DNA from: an uncultured Eggerthellaceae bacterium
Lineage (GTDB): Bacteria > Actinomycetota > Coriobacteriia > Coriobacteriales > Eggerthellaceae
Length of the DNA: 8,826 nt
NCBI GenBank assembly: GCA_946626265.1
Contig: CAMOUE010000086.1
Coordinates: 1 to 8,826, forward strand
Direction of reading: 5' to 3'
The notes under the pieces were generated by a model that ran no database searches, had not been told where the DNA came from, and worked only from the letters and a program-made list of their open reading frames with translations. Each line of letters begins with the position of its first letter. Position 1 is the first letter of the stretch. Position numbers and translations under genes: made by a program. Positions 1 through 5,852 of the stretch are shown here, piece after piece.

Positions 1-180
1 GATGCGGCCGAGCGCAAGGCGCGCGCGGCAAAACCCGCACGTCGCGACGCACGTTCGCGCGAGACGACGCTTGCCGACCTCGAGGGCGAGCCGATGCCCC
101 TCGCGCAGCGCATCGTCATCATCGCCGCGATAGTCTGCATAATCGGTGCGCTTGTTTATTACTTCATGTTCATGCGCTAA
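1..180 (+). CDS. C-terminal end of a membrane protein (5' end outside the window)
   Basis: An open frame runs from base 1 to a TAA at 178-180, giving the last 59 residues of a protein whose start lies upstream. The visible part begins with an Ala/Arg/Lys-rich charged stretch (about residues 1-20), passes through a short acidic linker, and ends in a hydrophobic helix of about 20 residues (IVIIAAIVCIIGALVYYFMF) followed only by Met-Arg. The protein therefore ends in its membrane helix, with the basic part most likely in the cytoplasm. I do not recognise the family. It could be a tail-anchored protein or the last helix of a multi-pass protein. The real-gene call rests on frame openness, the typical G/C-rich third positions and the clean stop 62 bp before the next start. 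Confidence 0.6.
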   Translation, partial: DAAERKARAAKPARRDARSRETTLADLEGEPMPLAQRIVIIAAIVCIIGALVYYFMFMR

Positions 181-203
181 GATACTATGAGTTACTTTCG
201 TCT

Positions 204-226
204 CCCCGCATCCTGACGGGGTCTTT
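204..226 (+). terminator. Weak hairpin with short T run; possible terminator or leader structure
   Basis: CCCCG at 204-208 can pair with CGGGG at 217-221 around an 8-nt loop, followed by TCTTT. A 5-bp stem with a broken T run is a poor intrinsic terminator for the upstream gene. It lies just before the ribosome binding site of the next gene, so a role in that gene's leader is equally possible. Confidence 0.25.
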
Positions 227-242
227 CGGGAGGAGCAAAACG

Positions 243-1445
243 ATGACGAAACGCAGAAGAGGCGGCTCGCAAGACGCCAATTACGGATACGACGACAATC
301 CAATCGGCCTGACGGAGGCGTTCGCGCCCGTCAAGGGCACGCAATCCGTCGACTACGATGTCGACGACAGCCAGATAGGCCTCACGCAGGCCTTCGGGGC
401 GGTCGTGCCCGAGGAAGAGCCGACGTACGGTTGGAACGATGAGGACAAGTGGAGCAATTTCGACTGGAACGCGAACGTCGAGCCCGTCGAGGGCCAGACG
501 GCGACAGGCGAACAGCCCCCCGTCCAGGCCGAAGCCGCCCAGCCCGCTGCCGCCGCGGCGACGGCGACAGCTACCGCGGCTCCGGCGGGCGTGGCCGGCG
601 ATACCAAGGCTACGTCCGGACGAGGCCGCCACGCCGCCCCCGACCCTTCCGCCACCCCCAAGATGCGCAAGTCGCGTCGGACGCGGCGCATCCTCATAGC
701 GCTCATCGTCCTGCTTCTCGCGGGCCTTGCGGCGCTCGGCTATTTCGCGTACCGCTCGTTCACGGAAAGCCAGCTGCAAGCCGCGCAGCACACGCAGGAG
801 CAGACCGCTGCGCCCAAGGACGAGTACGATAGCGGCGCGGCGGCCGACGTCGCCCACCAGCAGGCGACCGTCAAGGCGGACGTTCCCGACCTTTCGCAAA
901 TCCTCGGCATGACGCAAGACGATGCCGTCGCCGCGCTGAAGCGCGGCGCCCAGGTCTCTTCCACGAACGAGGCCTCCGAAGACGAAGCTCCGATCAAGAC
1001 GCACGTCAACGTGACGCTGACCGAGGAGCCTTCGGATTCCCGCGGCGTCACGACGCCGACGGTCTACCTGGGCCTCGATGCCGACGGCAAGGTCGTTCAG
1101 GCGGGTTACTCGGCTTCGGCCGCCGTGCTCGGCTACGGGTCCGTGAGCTTCGACGACGCGGTGAGCAACGAGCACATCATCGAGAAGACCCTCAAGATGA
1201 TAGGCGTCGACGTTCCCGAGGGCACGGCCACGTTGCCCGACAGCAAGGATGCATACTCGACGTATGCGTCGGACGGCACCACGGTCATGAAGGAGAACTA
1301 CTCGTTCTCGGGCACGGCGGAGGTCAACTCGCTGCCTTGCTCGTGGTCGGCGGTCCTGTCGTACGACTACACCAAGCAAGTTCTGTCCGGCAACCTGTCC
1401 GACACCGTTCGCATCGTGTACGTCTACGTGACGCTCGATTCGTAG
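243..1445 (+). CDS. Single-pass membrane protein with N-terminal 24-residue repeats and a PASTA-like outer segment
   Basis: This is a 400-residue protein of unrecognised family. The ATG at 243 is chosen because GGGAGGAG (228-235) sits 7 nt upstream. The cytoplasmic N-terminus (about 1-139) carries a repeat with a 24-residue period: Tyr at 14, 38 and 62 starts each unit, and the first two contain DDxxIGLTxAF. An Ala/Pro/Thr-rich low-complexity linker (about 90-135) follows, then a basic stop-transfer cluster (KMRKSRRTRR, 140-149) and one membrane helix (about 150-170). The outer part (171-400) opens with a Gln/Ala-rich spacer. Residues 214-238 (VPDLSQILGMTQDDAVAALK and on) resemble the start of a PASTA domain with a two-residue insertion. 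The rest looks beta-rich and has a single Cys near the C-terminus. A strong terminator follows 52 bp after the stop, so this may be the end of a transcription unit. Gene reality is clear; any function, such as envelope or kinase-linked sensing, is only inference. Confidence 0.85.
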   Translation: MTKRRRGGSQDANYGYDDNPIGLTEAFAPVKGTQSVDYDVDDSQIGLTQAFGAVVPEEEPTYGWNDEDKWSNFDWNANVEPVEGQTATGEQPPVQAEAAQPAAAAATATATAAPAGVAGDTKATSGRGRHAAPDPSATPKMRKSRRTRRILIALIVLLLAGLAALGYFAYRSFTESQLQAAQHTQEQTAAPKDEYDSGAAADVAHQQATVKADVPDLSQILGMTQDDAVAALKRGAQVSSTNEASEDEAPIKTHVNVTLTEEPSDSRGVTTPTVYLGLDADGKVVQAGYSASAAVLGYGSVSFDDAVSNEHIIEKTLKMIGVDVPEGTATLPDSKDAYSTYASDGTTVMKENYSFSGTAEVNSLPCSWSAVLSYDYTKQVLSGNLSDTVRIVYVYVTLDS

Positions 1446-1496
1446 ACTTTGCCAATTCATTGCGTCAAGTCCGACAGCTCTGTTCGGATTCTCGCC

Positions 1497-1534
1497 AACG
1501 CCCGGGGAATTGCCGTTAATTCCCCGGGCGTTTT
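1497..1534 (+). terminator. Strong intrinsic terminator, 15-bp perfect stem
   Basis: The left arm at 1497-1511 and right arm at 1518-1532 are perfect reverse complements (core CGCCCGGGGAATT), with a 6-nt loop GCCGTT and a T run at 1531-1534. It lies 52 bp after the stop at 1445 and upstream of the next ribosome binding site, so it separates the 400-residue membrane protein from the small gene that follows. The left flank has only two A residues, so termination in the reverse direction is not well supported. Confidence 0.93.
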
Positions 1535-1571
1535 CTGCAAGATTCGAATGCTATGCTCGCCGCAGAGCTTC

Positions 1572-1580
1572 GGAAGGAGG
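1572..1580 (+). promoter_or_regulatory. Ribosome binding site of the 71-residue protein
   Basis: GGAAGGAGG contains a full AGGAGG core 9 nt before the ATG at 1590. It decides the start: an earlier in-frame ATG at 1548 has no such site, and the longer frame opening at 1449 runs through the terminator. Confidence 0.8.
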
Positions 1581-1589
1581 CGGTGCGGT

Positions 1590-1805
1590 ATGGCTGCAGA
1601 GCACGGGAAAGCTGCCGGTAGACGCGTCAGCACGCTCGTCGCGGAGGCGGTGGAGTCCATCGACGGCGTCGTCGGCATCATGGAGGACGTCGCCGAATCC
1701 CCCGGGCTGCCACCCGACTTGCGCGCGAGGCTCTGGGCGGCGCGCGATTCGGCTTTGGCCTGTCGGGACCGAGTCGAGGCGATAGACTCAATTGTTAACA
1801 TCTGA
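1590..1805 (+). CDS. Small 71-residue protein, unknown function
   Basis: The frame encodes 71 residues from ATG 1590 to TGA 1803-1805, with an excellent Shine-Dalgarno site. No signal peptide or membrane helix is visible. The sequence reads as two amphipathic helices: residues about 10-35 (VSTLVAEAVESIDGVVGIMED) and about 42-70, joined by a Pro/Gly turn (SPGLPPD). A two-helix hairpin of this size would suit a small adaptor, antitoxin-like or oligomerising protein, but I do not recognise a family. It stands alone between a strong terminator upstream and the control region of the GGDEF gene. TATGCT at 1552-1557 is a possible -10 box without a good -35. The dyad at 1785-1808 overlaps its last codons. 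Confidence 0.72.
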   Translation: MAAEHGKAAGRRVSTLVAEAVESIDGVVGIMEDVAESPGLPPDLRARLWAARDSALACRDRVEAIDSIVNI

Positions 1806-1813
1806 GTCAATTG
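1785..1813 (+). repeat. Dyad GACTCA/TGAGTC with overlapping direct repeat GASTCAATTG
   Basis: GACTCA (1785-1790) and TGAGTC (1803-1808) form an inverted repeat around a 12-nt centre that itself contains the palindrome GTTAAC. The same stretch also reads as a direct repeat, GACTCAATTG (1785-1794) and GAGTCAATTG (1804-1813), with a 19-bp offset. It covers the end of the small gene and lies 34-62 bp upstream of the -10 box of the GGDEF gene. That is a plausible site for a dimeric regulator, but no binding protein is identified. Confidence 0.45.
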
Positions 1814-1846
1814 GGCATTCTGCAATAGGTCACTTTCGAAAAAATG

Positions 1847-1852
1847 TATAAT
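1847..1852 (+). promoter_or_regulatory. -10 promoter box TATAAT for the GGDEF-permease unit
   Basis: A perfect TATAAT lies in an AT-rich island (about 1831-1854) that stands out in this high-GC window, preceded by TG at 1845-1846. No good -35 hexamer lies at the usual distance; GGTCAC (1828-1833) is the nearest weak candidate. Transcription would begin near 1859, giving a leader of about 30 nt before the first possible start of the GGDEF gene. A weak -35 may mean that an activator is needed. Confidence 0.6.
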
Positions 1853-1887
1853 TAGCCGTCACCTTTCGTGAAGCGCATCTGCATGAT

Positions 1888-3369
1888 ATGCCGTTTCGCA
1901 TCATCGAGAATCAGGAAACCATGAGCGAAGGCGAAGGCAATACCGGCCGGACCGTAGACGTTGCCGCCAAGGCGGGCGAGGAGCCGCAGCGCCCTCGAAG
2001 CGATTCTTCGGGCAATGCTTCGAAAATCGGTGGCATTCCGCTCAGGATCCTGAACGTGGCCATGATCGCGGTAATCAGCGTCGTGGCAATCGTGTTTCTT
2101 CAGGCCGGCCAGAGAATCGATGCCTCCTACAACGATTTCGCGACGGCGACGGACCGTTACGTGCGCTGCGAGCGTGCGGCCAACCAGATGCTCGAGGGGT
2201 CGCATTACCTGACGTCGCAATGCCGCCTGTACGCCTTCACCCAGAATCCCACCTATTTGTACAACTATTTCGAGGAGGCCGTCGTCACGAGGAGCCGCGA
2301 GGATGCGGTCGCAGTTCTCGAGGCGGACACGCTCGGCGACGTTTCGCATGATTACCTCGACCAGAGCCTCACGTACTCCATTCAGCTCATGGACTACGAG
2401 TATTACGCCATGAGGCTCGTCGTCGAGGCGACCGGCATCGAAGTCGGGGGAAACGCCGACATACTGAACAGCATAGAGCTGTCAGCCGAAGACGAGGCCT
2501 TGACCGACCAGGAGAAGGTCGCGCGCGCCCGCGACATCTTGTTCGGCACGACTTACCAGGACTTCGTCGTGCTCATCGAAGACAACGTCGCATCGTGCAA
2601 GGATGCGCTCATATCGGACATCAGCGCCGAGCGGGGCGCCAGCAGAAGCTGGCTCGACCGTCTTCTGGCGTTCCAACGTGCGAGCACATGGGTGCTGCTC
2701 ATCCTGGTCGTGCTCATGATCGTCTCCTTCATTGCGCTCATCTTGTGGCCCATCCGCGCGCATATCCAGAGAATGGCCGAGAACAAGTCGTTGTCCGTCG
2801 TCGGCGCAAGGGAGATTCGCGTCATGGCGAAGGAGTACAACACCCTCTACGAGGACAACTTGAAGCATAACGACCAGTTGCGCAGGAAAGCAGAGCACGA
2901 CCACATGACGAGCTTGCTCAACCGCGCCGTGTTCGAGCAGCTGCTTCATGCGTATCGAGACGACCCCATCGCCCTTCTGCTCATAGACGTCGACTACTTC
3001 AAGGACGTCAACGACACGCACGGGCACGATGTCGGCGACGCCGTGCTGCGCAAGGTATCCGACCTGCTCACGAGCACGTTCCGCATGACAGACTACCCGT
3101 GCAGGATCGGCGGTGACGAGTTCGCGGTCATCATGACGGACATGACGCCCGATTTGCACCCGATCGTGTCGTCCAAGCTCGCAGTGCTCGCCGACGGCAT
3201 GCGTGACACGTCGGACGGCTTGCCGAAGACGACGTTGAGCGTCGGCGTGGCCTTCAACGACGAGGAGCATGATCCACAGGCGCTCTTCAAGCATGCCGAC
3301 GAGGCTTTGTATGCCGTCAAGGAAGCCGGACGCGATTCGTGCGGCTTCTACCAACCGGATCGGGGTTAG
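1888..3369 (+). CDS. Membrane-bound diguanylate cyclase (GGDEF domain) with extracellular sensor region
   Basis: A 493-residue protein that should make cyclic di-GMP from two GTP at the inner face of the membrane. One helix lies at about 52-75 and a second at about 265-288, enclosing about 190 outer residues. These are largely helical and include GSHYLTSQCRLYAFTQNP and YNYFEE, as in four-helix-bundle sensors. A HAMP-like linker (about 290-337, with VVGAREIRVMAKEYNTLYEDN) leads into the GGDEF domain. Visible there are DHMTSLLNR (338-346), the metal-binding IDVDYFKDVND region (Asp 367) and an intact GGDEF signature (408-412). RMTD (399-402) lies five residues before GGDEF, the standard inhibitory I-site spacing. 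No EAL domain is present. The start is uncertain: neither ATG 1888 nor ATG 1921 (giving MSEGEGN, with AGGA only 4 nt upstream) has a strong ribosome site. Its stop is 2 bp before the permease GTG, implying coupled expression. The outer ligand is unknown. Confidence 0.92.
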   Translation: MPFRIIENQETMSEGEGNTGRTVDVAAKAGEEPQRPRSDSSGNASKIGGIPLRILNVAMIAVISVVAIVFLQAGQRIDASYNDFATATDRYVRCERAANQMLEGSHYLTSQCRLYAFTQNPTYLYNYFEEAVVTRSREDAVAVLEADTLGDVSHDYLDQSLTYSIQLMDYEYYAMRLVVEATGIEVGGNADILNSIELSAEDEALTDQEKVARARDILFGTTYQDFVVLIEDNVASCKDALISDISAERGASRSWLDRLLAFQRASTWVLLILVVLMIVSFIALILWPIRAHIQRMAENKSLSVVGAREIRVMAKEYNTLYEDNLKHNDQLRRKAEHDHMTSLLNRAVFEQLLHAYRDDPIALLLIDVDYFKDVNDTHGHDVGDAVLRKVSDLLTSTFRMTDYPCRIGGDEFAVIMTDMTPDLHPIVSSKLAVLADGMRDTSDGLPKTTLSVGVAFNDEEHDPQALFKHADEALYAVKEAGRDSCGFYQPDRG

Positions 3370-3371
3370 CC

Positions 3372-4910
3372 GTGTCCGGCGGCGGAGGAAGCGGCGCGCC
3401 CGGCCCGAGGCGACTCGTTACGCGCACGGTCGCCTGGGCGCTTTCGTTCGGCTGCATCATCGGATGCGGATCGTTCGTCATTCCCGGGTCTTCGTTCCTG
3501 CCGTACGCCGGCCCGCTCGGCACTGCCATCGCGATTGCCATCGGCATGGTGGCCGTCGGCCTGCTCGCCGTCGGTTACCGTTACCTGATGGGCAAGTTCC
3601 CGGTTGCAGGCGGCGCCTTCGCCTACACTTGCGAAACGTTCGGCAGAAACCATGCGTTCGTCTGCGGCTGGTTTCTCAGCCTGGGCTATTTGGCCATCGT
3701 GCCGCTCAACGCGACTGCGCTCGCCATCGTGTCGCGCAGCCTCTTGGGCAACTCTTTGGCGCGCGGGTTCAGCTACAGCGTGTTCGGCTACGACATTTAC
3801 GCTGCGGAAATCCTGGCGATCGTCGCGCTGCTCTGCGTCGTCGTCGCGATAGGGGTGCGGAGCACGCGCGTTTTCGACGCCCTTCAATCCGTTTTCGCCG
3901 TCTTGCTCGCCGCCAGCTCGGTTTTCGTCATCGTGGGGGTGCTCGCGAGCCCGGTTTCGTCGGCCTCGAACCTCGAGCCCGTGTTCAGCCCCGCAATGTC
4001 GCCGGCCCTCGGCGTGCTTGCCGTCGTCGCGATGGCCCCGTGGGCGTTCGTGGGGTTCGATGTCGTGTCCCAGGTAACCGACGAGCTCGCCTTCCCCGTG
4101 CGTCAGGCCGGCGCCATCATGGTCTCGGCGATCGTCCTGGGCGGTGCGGTGTACATAGGCCTGGCGTTCGCGGCCGCGAGCGTCGTCCCTTCCGGGTTCG
4201 AGGACTGGCCATCGTATGTGCTTGCTGCGGGAGGCTTGTCGGGCATCGAGGGTTTCCCGCTGTTCAACGCCGTCAACGTAGCGCTCGGTCCCGTAGGCGT
4301 CGGCGCGCTCGTCGTCGCGACGGTTTCCGGCATCCTGACGGGCATGATAGGCTTCCTCCGCGCGACGAGCCGCCTGCTCGTCGCGATGGCCGATGCCGAC
4401 GTGCTGCCGTCCTGGTTCGGCGTGCGGCACCGAAAGCACGGCACGCCGGCGAACGCCCTGATGTTCGTGTTCTCCGTCTCGCTGGTCGCTTCCCTCATAG
4501 GCCGCACTGCGCTCGGCTGGATCGCGAACACGTCGTCCGCCGGGGCCGCTATCGCGTTTTGCTATACGGCCGCGGCGACGTGGAAATGCGCCCGGGACGA
4601 GGGAAACCGTGCGATGTGCGTCGTCGGCGCGCTCGGCTTCGTGCTTTCGGCCCTGTTCTTGGCGCTCCTGCTCGTGCCCGTTCCCGCGCTCGCCCATGCG
4701 TTCGATGCCGAATCGTACGTGTTCCTCATAGCGTGGATAGTCATCGGCTGCAACTTCTTCGAACCGCGCATCGCTTCCGACGAGTCGTTCGTCGAGGGCT
4801 CCTTCGGAATCGGCGAGATCGATGACGGCGAAGGCGGCGAAGGAGGCGCGGACGGCGAAGGCGGCGGGGACGAGTCGTCCCGGCGCTTGCCGAACCGCCG
4901 GGCGTATTGA
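3372..4910 (+). CDS. APC-family amino acid permease, 12 membrane helices
   Basis: A 512-residue transporter that probably moves an amino acid or related amine across the cell membrane. Twelve hydrophobic helices can be counted. Family marks are the broken first helix (ALSFGCIIGCGSFVIPGS), the PVAGGAFAYTCETFGR segment (Gly 80-81), FVGFDVVSQVTDEL in helix 6 (226-239), and the loop FLRATSRLLVAMADADVLP (from 328) followed by the HGTPANA turn. Together these point to the APC superfamily; the substrate cannot be read from sequence. The GTG at 3372 is chosen because it lies 2 bp after the upstream stop, typical of translational coupling. A GTG at 3339 in the same frame would overlap the cyclase and add 11 residues. 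The tail (about 481-512) is an odd Gly/Asp/Glu-rich stretch encoded partly by a 16-bp direct repeat, ending in a basic RRLPNRRAY. No terminator is seen after the gene. Confidence 0.9.
   Translation: MSGGGGSGAPGPRRLVTRTVAWALSFGCIIGCGSFVIPGSSFLPYAGPLGTAIAIAIGMVAVGLLAVGYRYLMGKFPVAGGAFAYTCETFGRNHAFVCGWFLSLGYLAIVPLNATALAIVSRSLLGNSLARGFSYSVFGYDIYAAEILAIVALLCVVVAIGVRSTRVFDALQSVFAVLLAASSVFVIVGVLASPVSSASNLEPVFSPAMSPALGVLAVVAMAPWAFVGFDVVSQVTDELAFPVRQAGAIMVSAIVLGGAVYIGLAFAAASVVPSGFEDWPSYVLAAGGLSGIEGFPLFNAVNVALGPVGVGALVVATVSGILTGMIGFLRATSRLLVAMADADVLPSWFGVRHRKHGTPANALMFVFSVSLVASLIGRTALGWIANTSSAGAAIAFCYTAAATWKCARDEGNRAMCVVGALGFVLSALFLALLLVPVPALAHAFDAESYVFLIAWIVIGCNFFEPRIASDESFVEGSFGIGEIDDGEGGEGGADGEGGGDESSRRLPNRRAY
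4824..4866 (+). repeat. In-frame 16-bp direct repeat in the permease tail
   Basis: GACGGCGAAGGCGGCG occurs at 4824-4839 and again at 4851-4866. The 27-bp offset is nine codons, so both copies encode DGEGG in frame. Related GGCGAAGG-like units fill the gap. This is simple-sequence DNA that could expand or shrink without breaking the reading frame. Confidence 0.7.
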
Positions 4911-4938
4911 GGCGTCTTTGCAGTTACTTTGGAGGGCG

Positions 4939-4966
4939 TCGACGCGAACTGGCGCTATGATAAAAT
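4939..4966 (+). promoter_or_regulatory. Extended -10 promoter of the yebC unit
   Basis: TGATAAAAT (4958-4966) is an extended -10 element (TG, one base, then TAAAAT at 4961-4966). TCGACG at 4939-4944 is a fair -35 match with a 16-nt spacer. Transcription would begin near 4973, leaving a leader of about 64 nt before the yebC start. The site lies in the 126-bp gap after the permease, which otherwise holds only the leader structure. Confidence 0.65.
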
Positions 4967-4992
4967 CAGCGTTTGGTAATCGACATTGTTGT

Positions 4993-5020
4993 GGGGCGGC
5001 TGCCCATGTGGCGTAGCCCC
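4993..5020 (+). promoter_or_regulatory. Leader hairpin directly before the yebC ribosome binding site
   Basis: GGGGC (4993-4997) pairs with GCCCC (5016-5020), and inside it GCC (5002-5004) can pair with GGC (5010-5012). The base of the stem ends one base before the Shine-Dalgarno sequence at 5022. No T run follows, so it is not a terminator. It may modulate or protect translation initiation. No known riboswitch class is recognised. Confidence 0.35.
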
Positions 5021-5021
5021 T

Positions 5022-5030
5022 GAGGGAAGG
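5022..5030 (+). promoter_or_regulatory. Ribosome binding site deciding the yebC start
   Basis: GAGGGAAGG ends 6 nt before the ATG at 5037, but directly abuts the in-frame ATG at 5031. This supports 5037, which gives the conserved YebC beginning MSGHSKW, as the true start. Confidence 0.75.
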
Positions 5031-5036
5031 ATGTAT

Positions 5037-5840
5037 ATGTCAGGGCATTCAAAGTGGGCTACTACCAAGCATCGCAAGGCGGCGCAGGACGCGAAGCGTT
5101 CCGCGCTCTTCTCGAAGTTGTCGCGCAACATCACCGTTGCGGCGAAGGAGGGTGGCGACCCCAACCCCGACAACAACGCGTCGCTCGCTGCGGCCATCGA
5201 GAAGGCCAAGGGCTACTCGCTGCCCAAGGACAAGATCAAGACGGCCATCGACAAGGCTTTTGCCACGGGCAAGGACGCGGCGAACTACGAGACGGTCACC
5301 TACGAGGGCTACGGCCCGGCGGGCATCGGCATCTTCTGCGAGGCGCTGACCGACAATCGCAACCGCACGGCAGCCGACGTTCGCGCCGCGTTCACCCATC
5401 ATGGCGGCAACCTCGCCACGTCCGGCGCCGTCGCGTTCCAGTTCGACCGCAAGGGCCAGATCATGATCCCGAAGATCATCGAGGGCGACGGCAAGAAGGT
5501 CGCCGACCGTCCGAACGGCGCAGCCGGCGATCCCGACGAGTTCGAGATGATGCTGCTCGAGGTCGGGGCCGACGACTACGAGGACGCCGATGACGAGTGG
5601 ATCGTCTACACGGGTCCGACGGACCTCATGGCAGTCAAGAAGGCCATCGAGGAGGCCGGCGTCGAGACGAAGGGCGCCGAGCTCACGATGATGCCGCAGA
5701 ACCCCGCAGAGGTCTCGGTCGTCGACGCGAAGAAGGTCATGCGCCTCATCGACCGCCTCGAGGAGCTCGAAGATCTCCAGAACGTCTACCACACCATGGA
5801 CATCACCGACGAAATCGCTGCTGCTCTCGAAGAAGAATAG
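5037..5840 (+). CDS. yebC: YebC/PmpR-family (TACO1-like) regulatory protein
   Basis: A 267-residue cytoplasmic protein that opens with the family signature MSGHSKWATTKHRKAAQDAKR. It continues with YEGYGPAGIGIFCEALTDNRNRT, the FTHHGGNLATSGAVAFQF segment, and the C-terminal KVMRLIDRLEELEDLQNVYH block. The family has been described as DNA-binding transcription regulators (PmpR) and, more recently, as ribosome-associated factors easing translation of difficult stretches such as proline runs. Which role applies here cannot be seen. Compared with E. coli YebC (246 residues, from memory) there is an extra stretch of about 17 residues around 145-168, with EGDGKKVADRPNGAAGDP. The gene leads a likely operon: it has its own promoter, and the binding site of the next gene overlaps its stop codon. 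No ruvCAB genes, frequent yebC neighbours, are present in the window. Confidence 0.95.
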   Translation: MSGHSKWATTKHRKAAQDAKRSALFSKLSRNITVAAKEGGDPNPDNNASLAAAIEKAKGYSLPKDKIKTAIDKAFATGKDAANYETVTYEGYGPAGIGIFCEALTDNRNRTAADVRAAFTHHGGNLATSGAVAFQFDRKGQIMIPKIIEGDGKKVADRPNGAAGDPDEFEMMLLEVGADDYEDADDEWIVYTGPTDLMAVKKAIEEAGVETKGAELTMMPQNPAEVSVVDAKKVMRLIDRLEELEDLQNVYHTMDITDEIAAALEEE

Positions 5841-5843
5841 GAG
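5839..5843 (+). promoter_or_regulatory. Ribosome binding site of the methyltransferase gene, overlapping the yebC stop
   Basis: AGGAG uses the last two bases of the yebC TAG stop and lies 9 nt before ATG 5853. An earlier in-frame TTG at 5847 is only 3 nt away and unlikely. The overlap suggests that ribosomes ending on yebC help initiate the next gene. Confidence 0.7.
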
Positions 5844-5852
5844 TGTTTGCCG

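Noticed and set aside
192..1460. 422-residue - strand frame opposite the membrane protein
   Set aside because: Mirror of a gene with a strong ribosome site and coherent topology on the + strand; it also runs into the leader region with no start signal.
1449..1589. Longer N-terminus for the small protein
   Set aside because: It would be translated through the strong terminator at 1497-1534, and the full Shine-Dalgarno site points to ATG 1590.
3339..3371. Earlier GTG start of the permease inside the cyclase gene
   Set aside because: The nearest purine-rich site is about 14 nt away and the added residues show no family similarity; GTG 3372 right after the cyclase stop is more natural, though not proven.
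3269..4825. 518-residue + strand frame overlapping the permease
   Set aside because: Arg-rich shifted-frame product of the permease gene, whose own frame gives a coherent 12-helix transporter.
4990..5030. tRNA or known riboswitch in the yebC leader
   Set aside because: Only one short stem is evident, with no cloverleaf, T-loop or recognisable aptamer core.
4986..5036. Upstream extension of YebC
   Set aside because: The extension (MLWGGCPCG and on) is not YebC-like; the family begins at MSGHSKW and the ribosome site at 5022-5030 fits ATG 5037.
5841..5852. SAM or cobalamin riboswitch before the methyltransferase
   Set aside because: The gap to yebC is only 12 bp and is used by the ribosome binding site.
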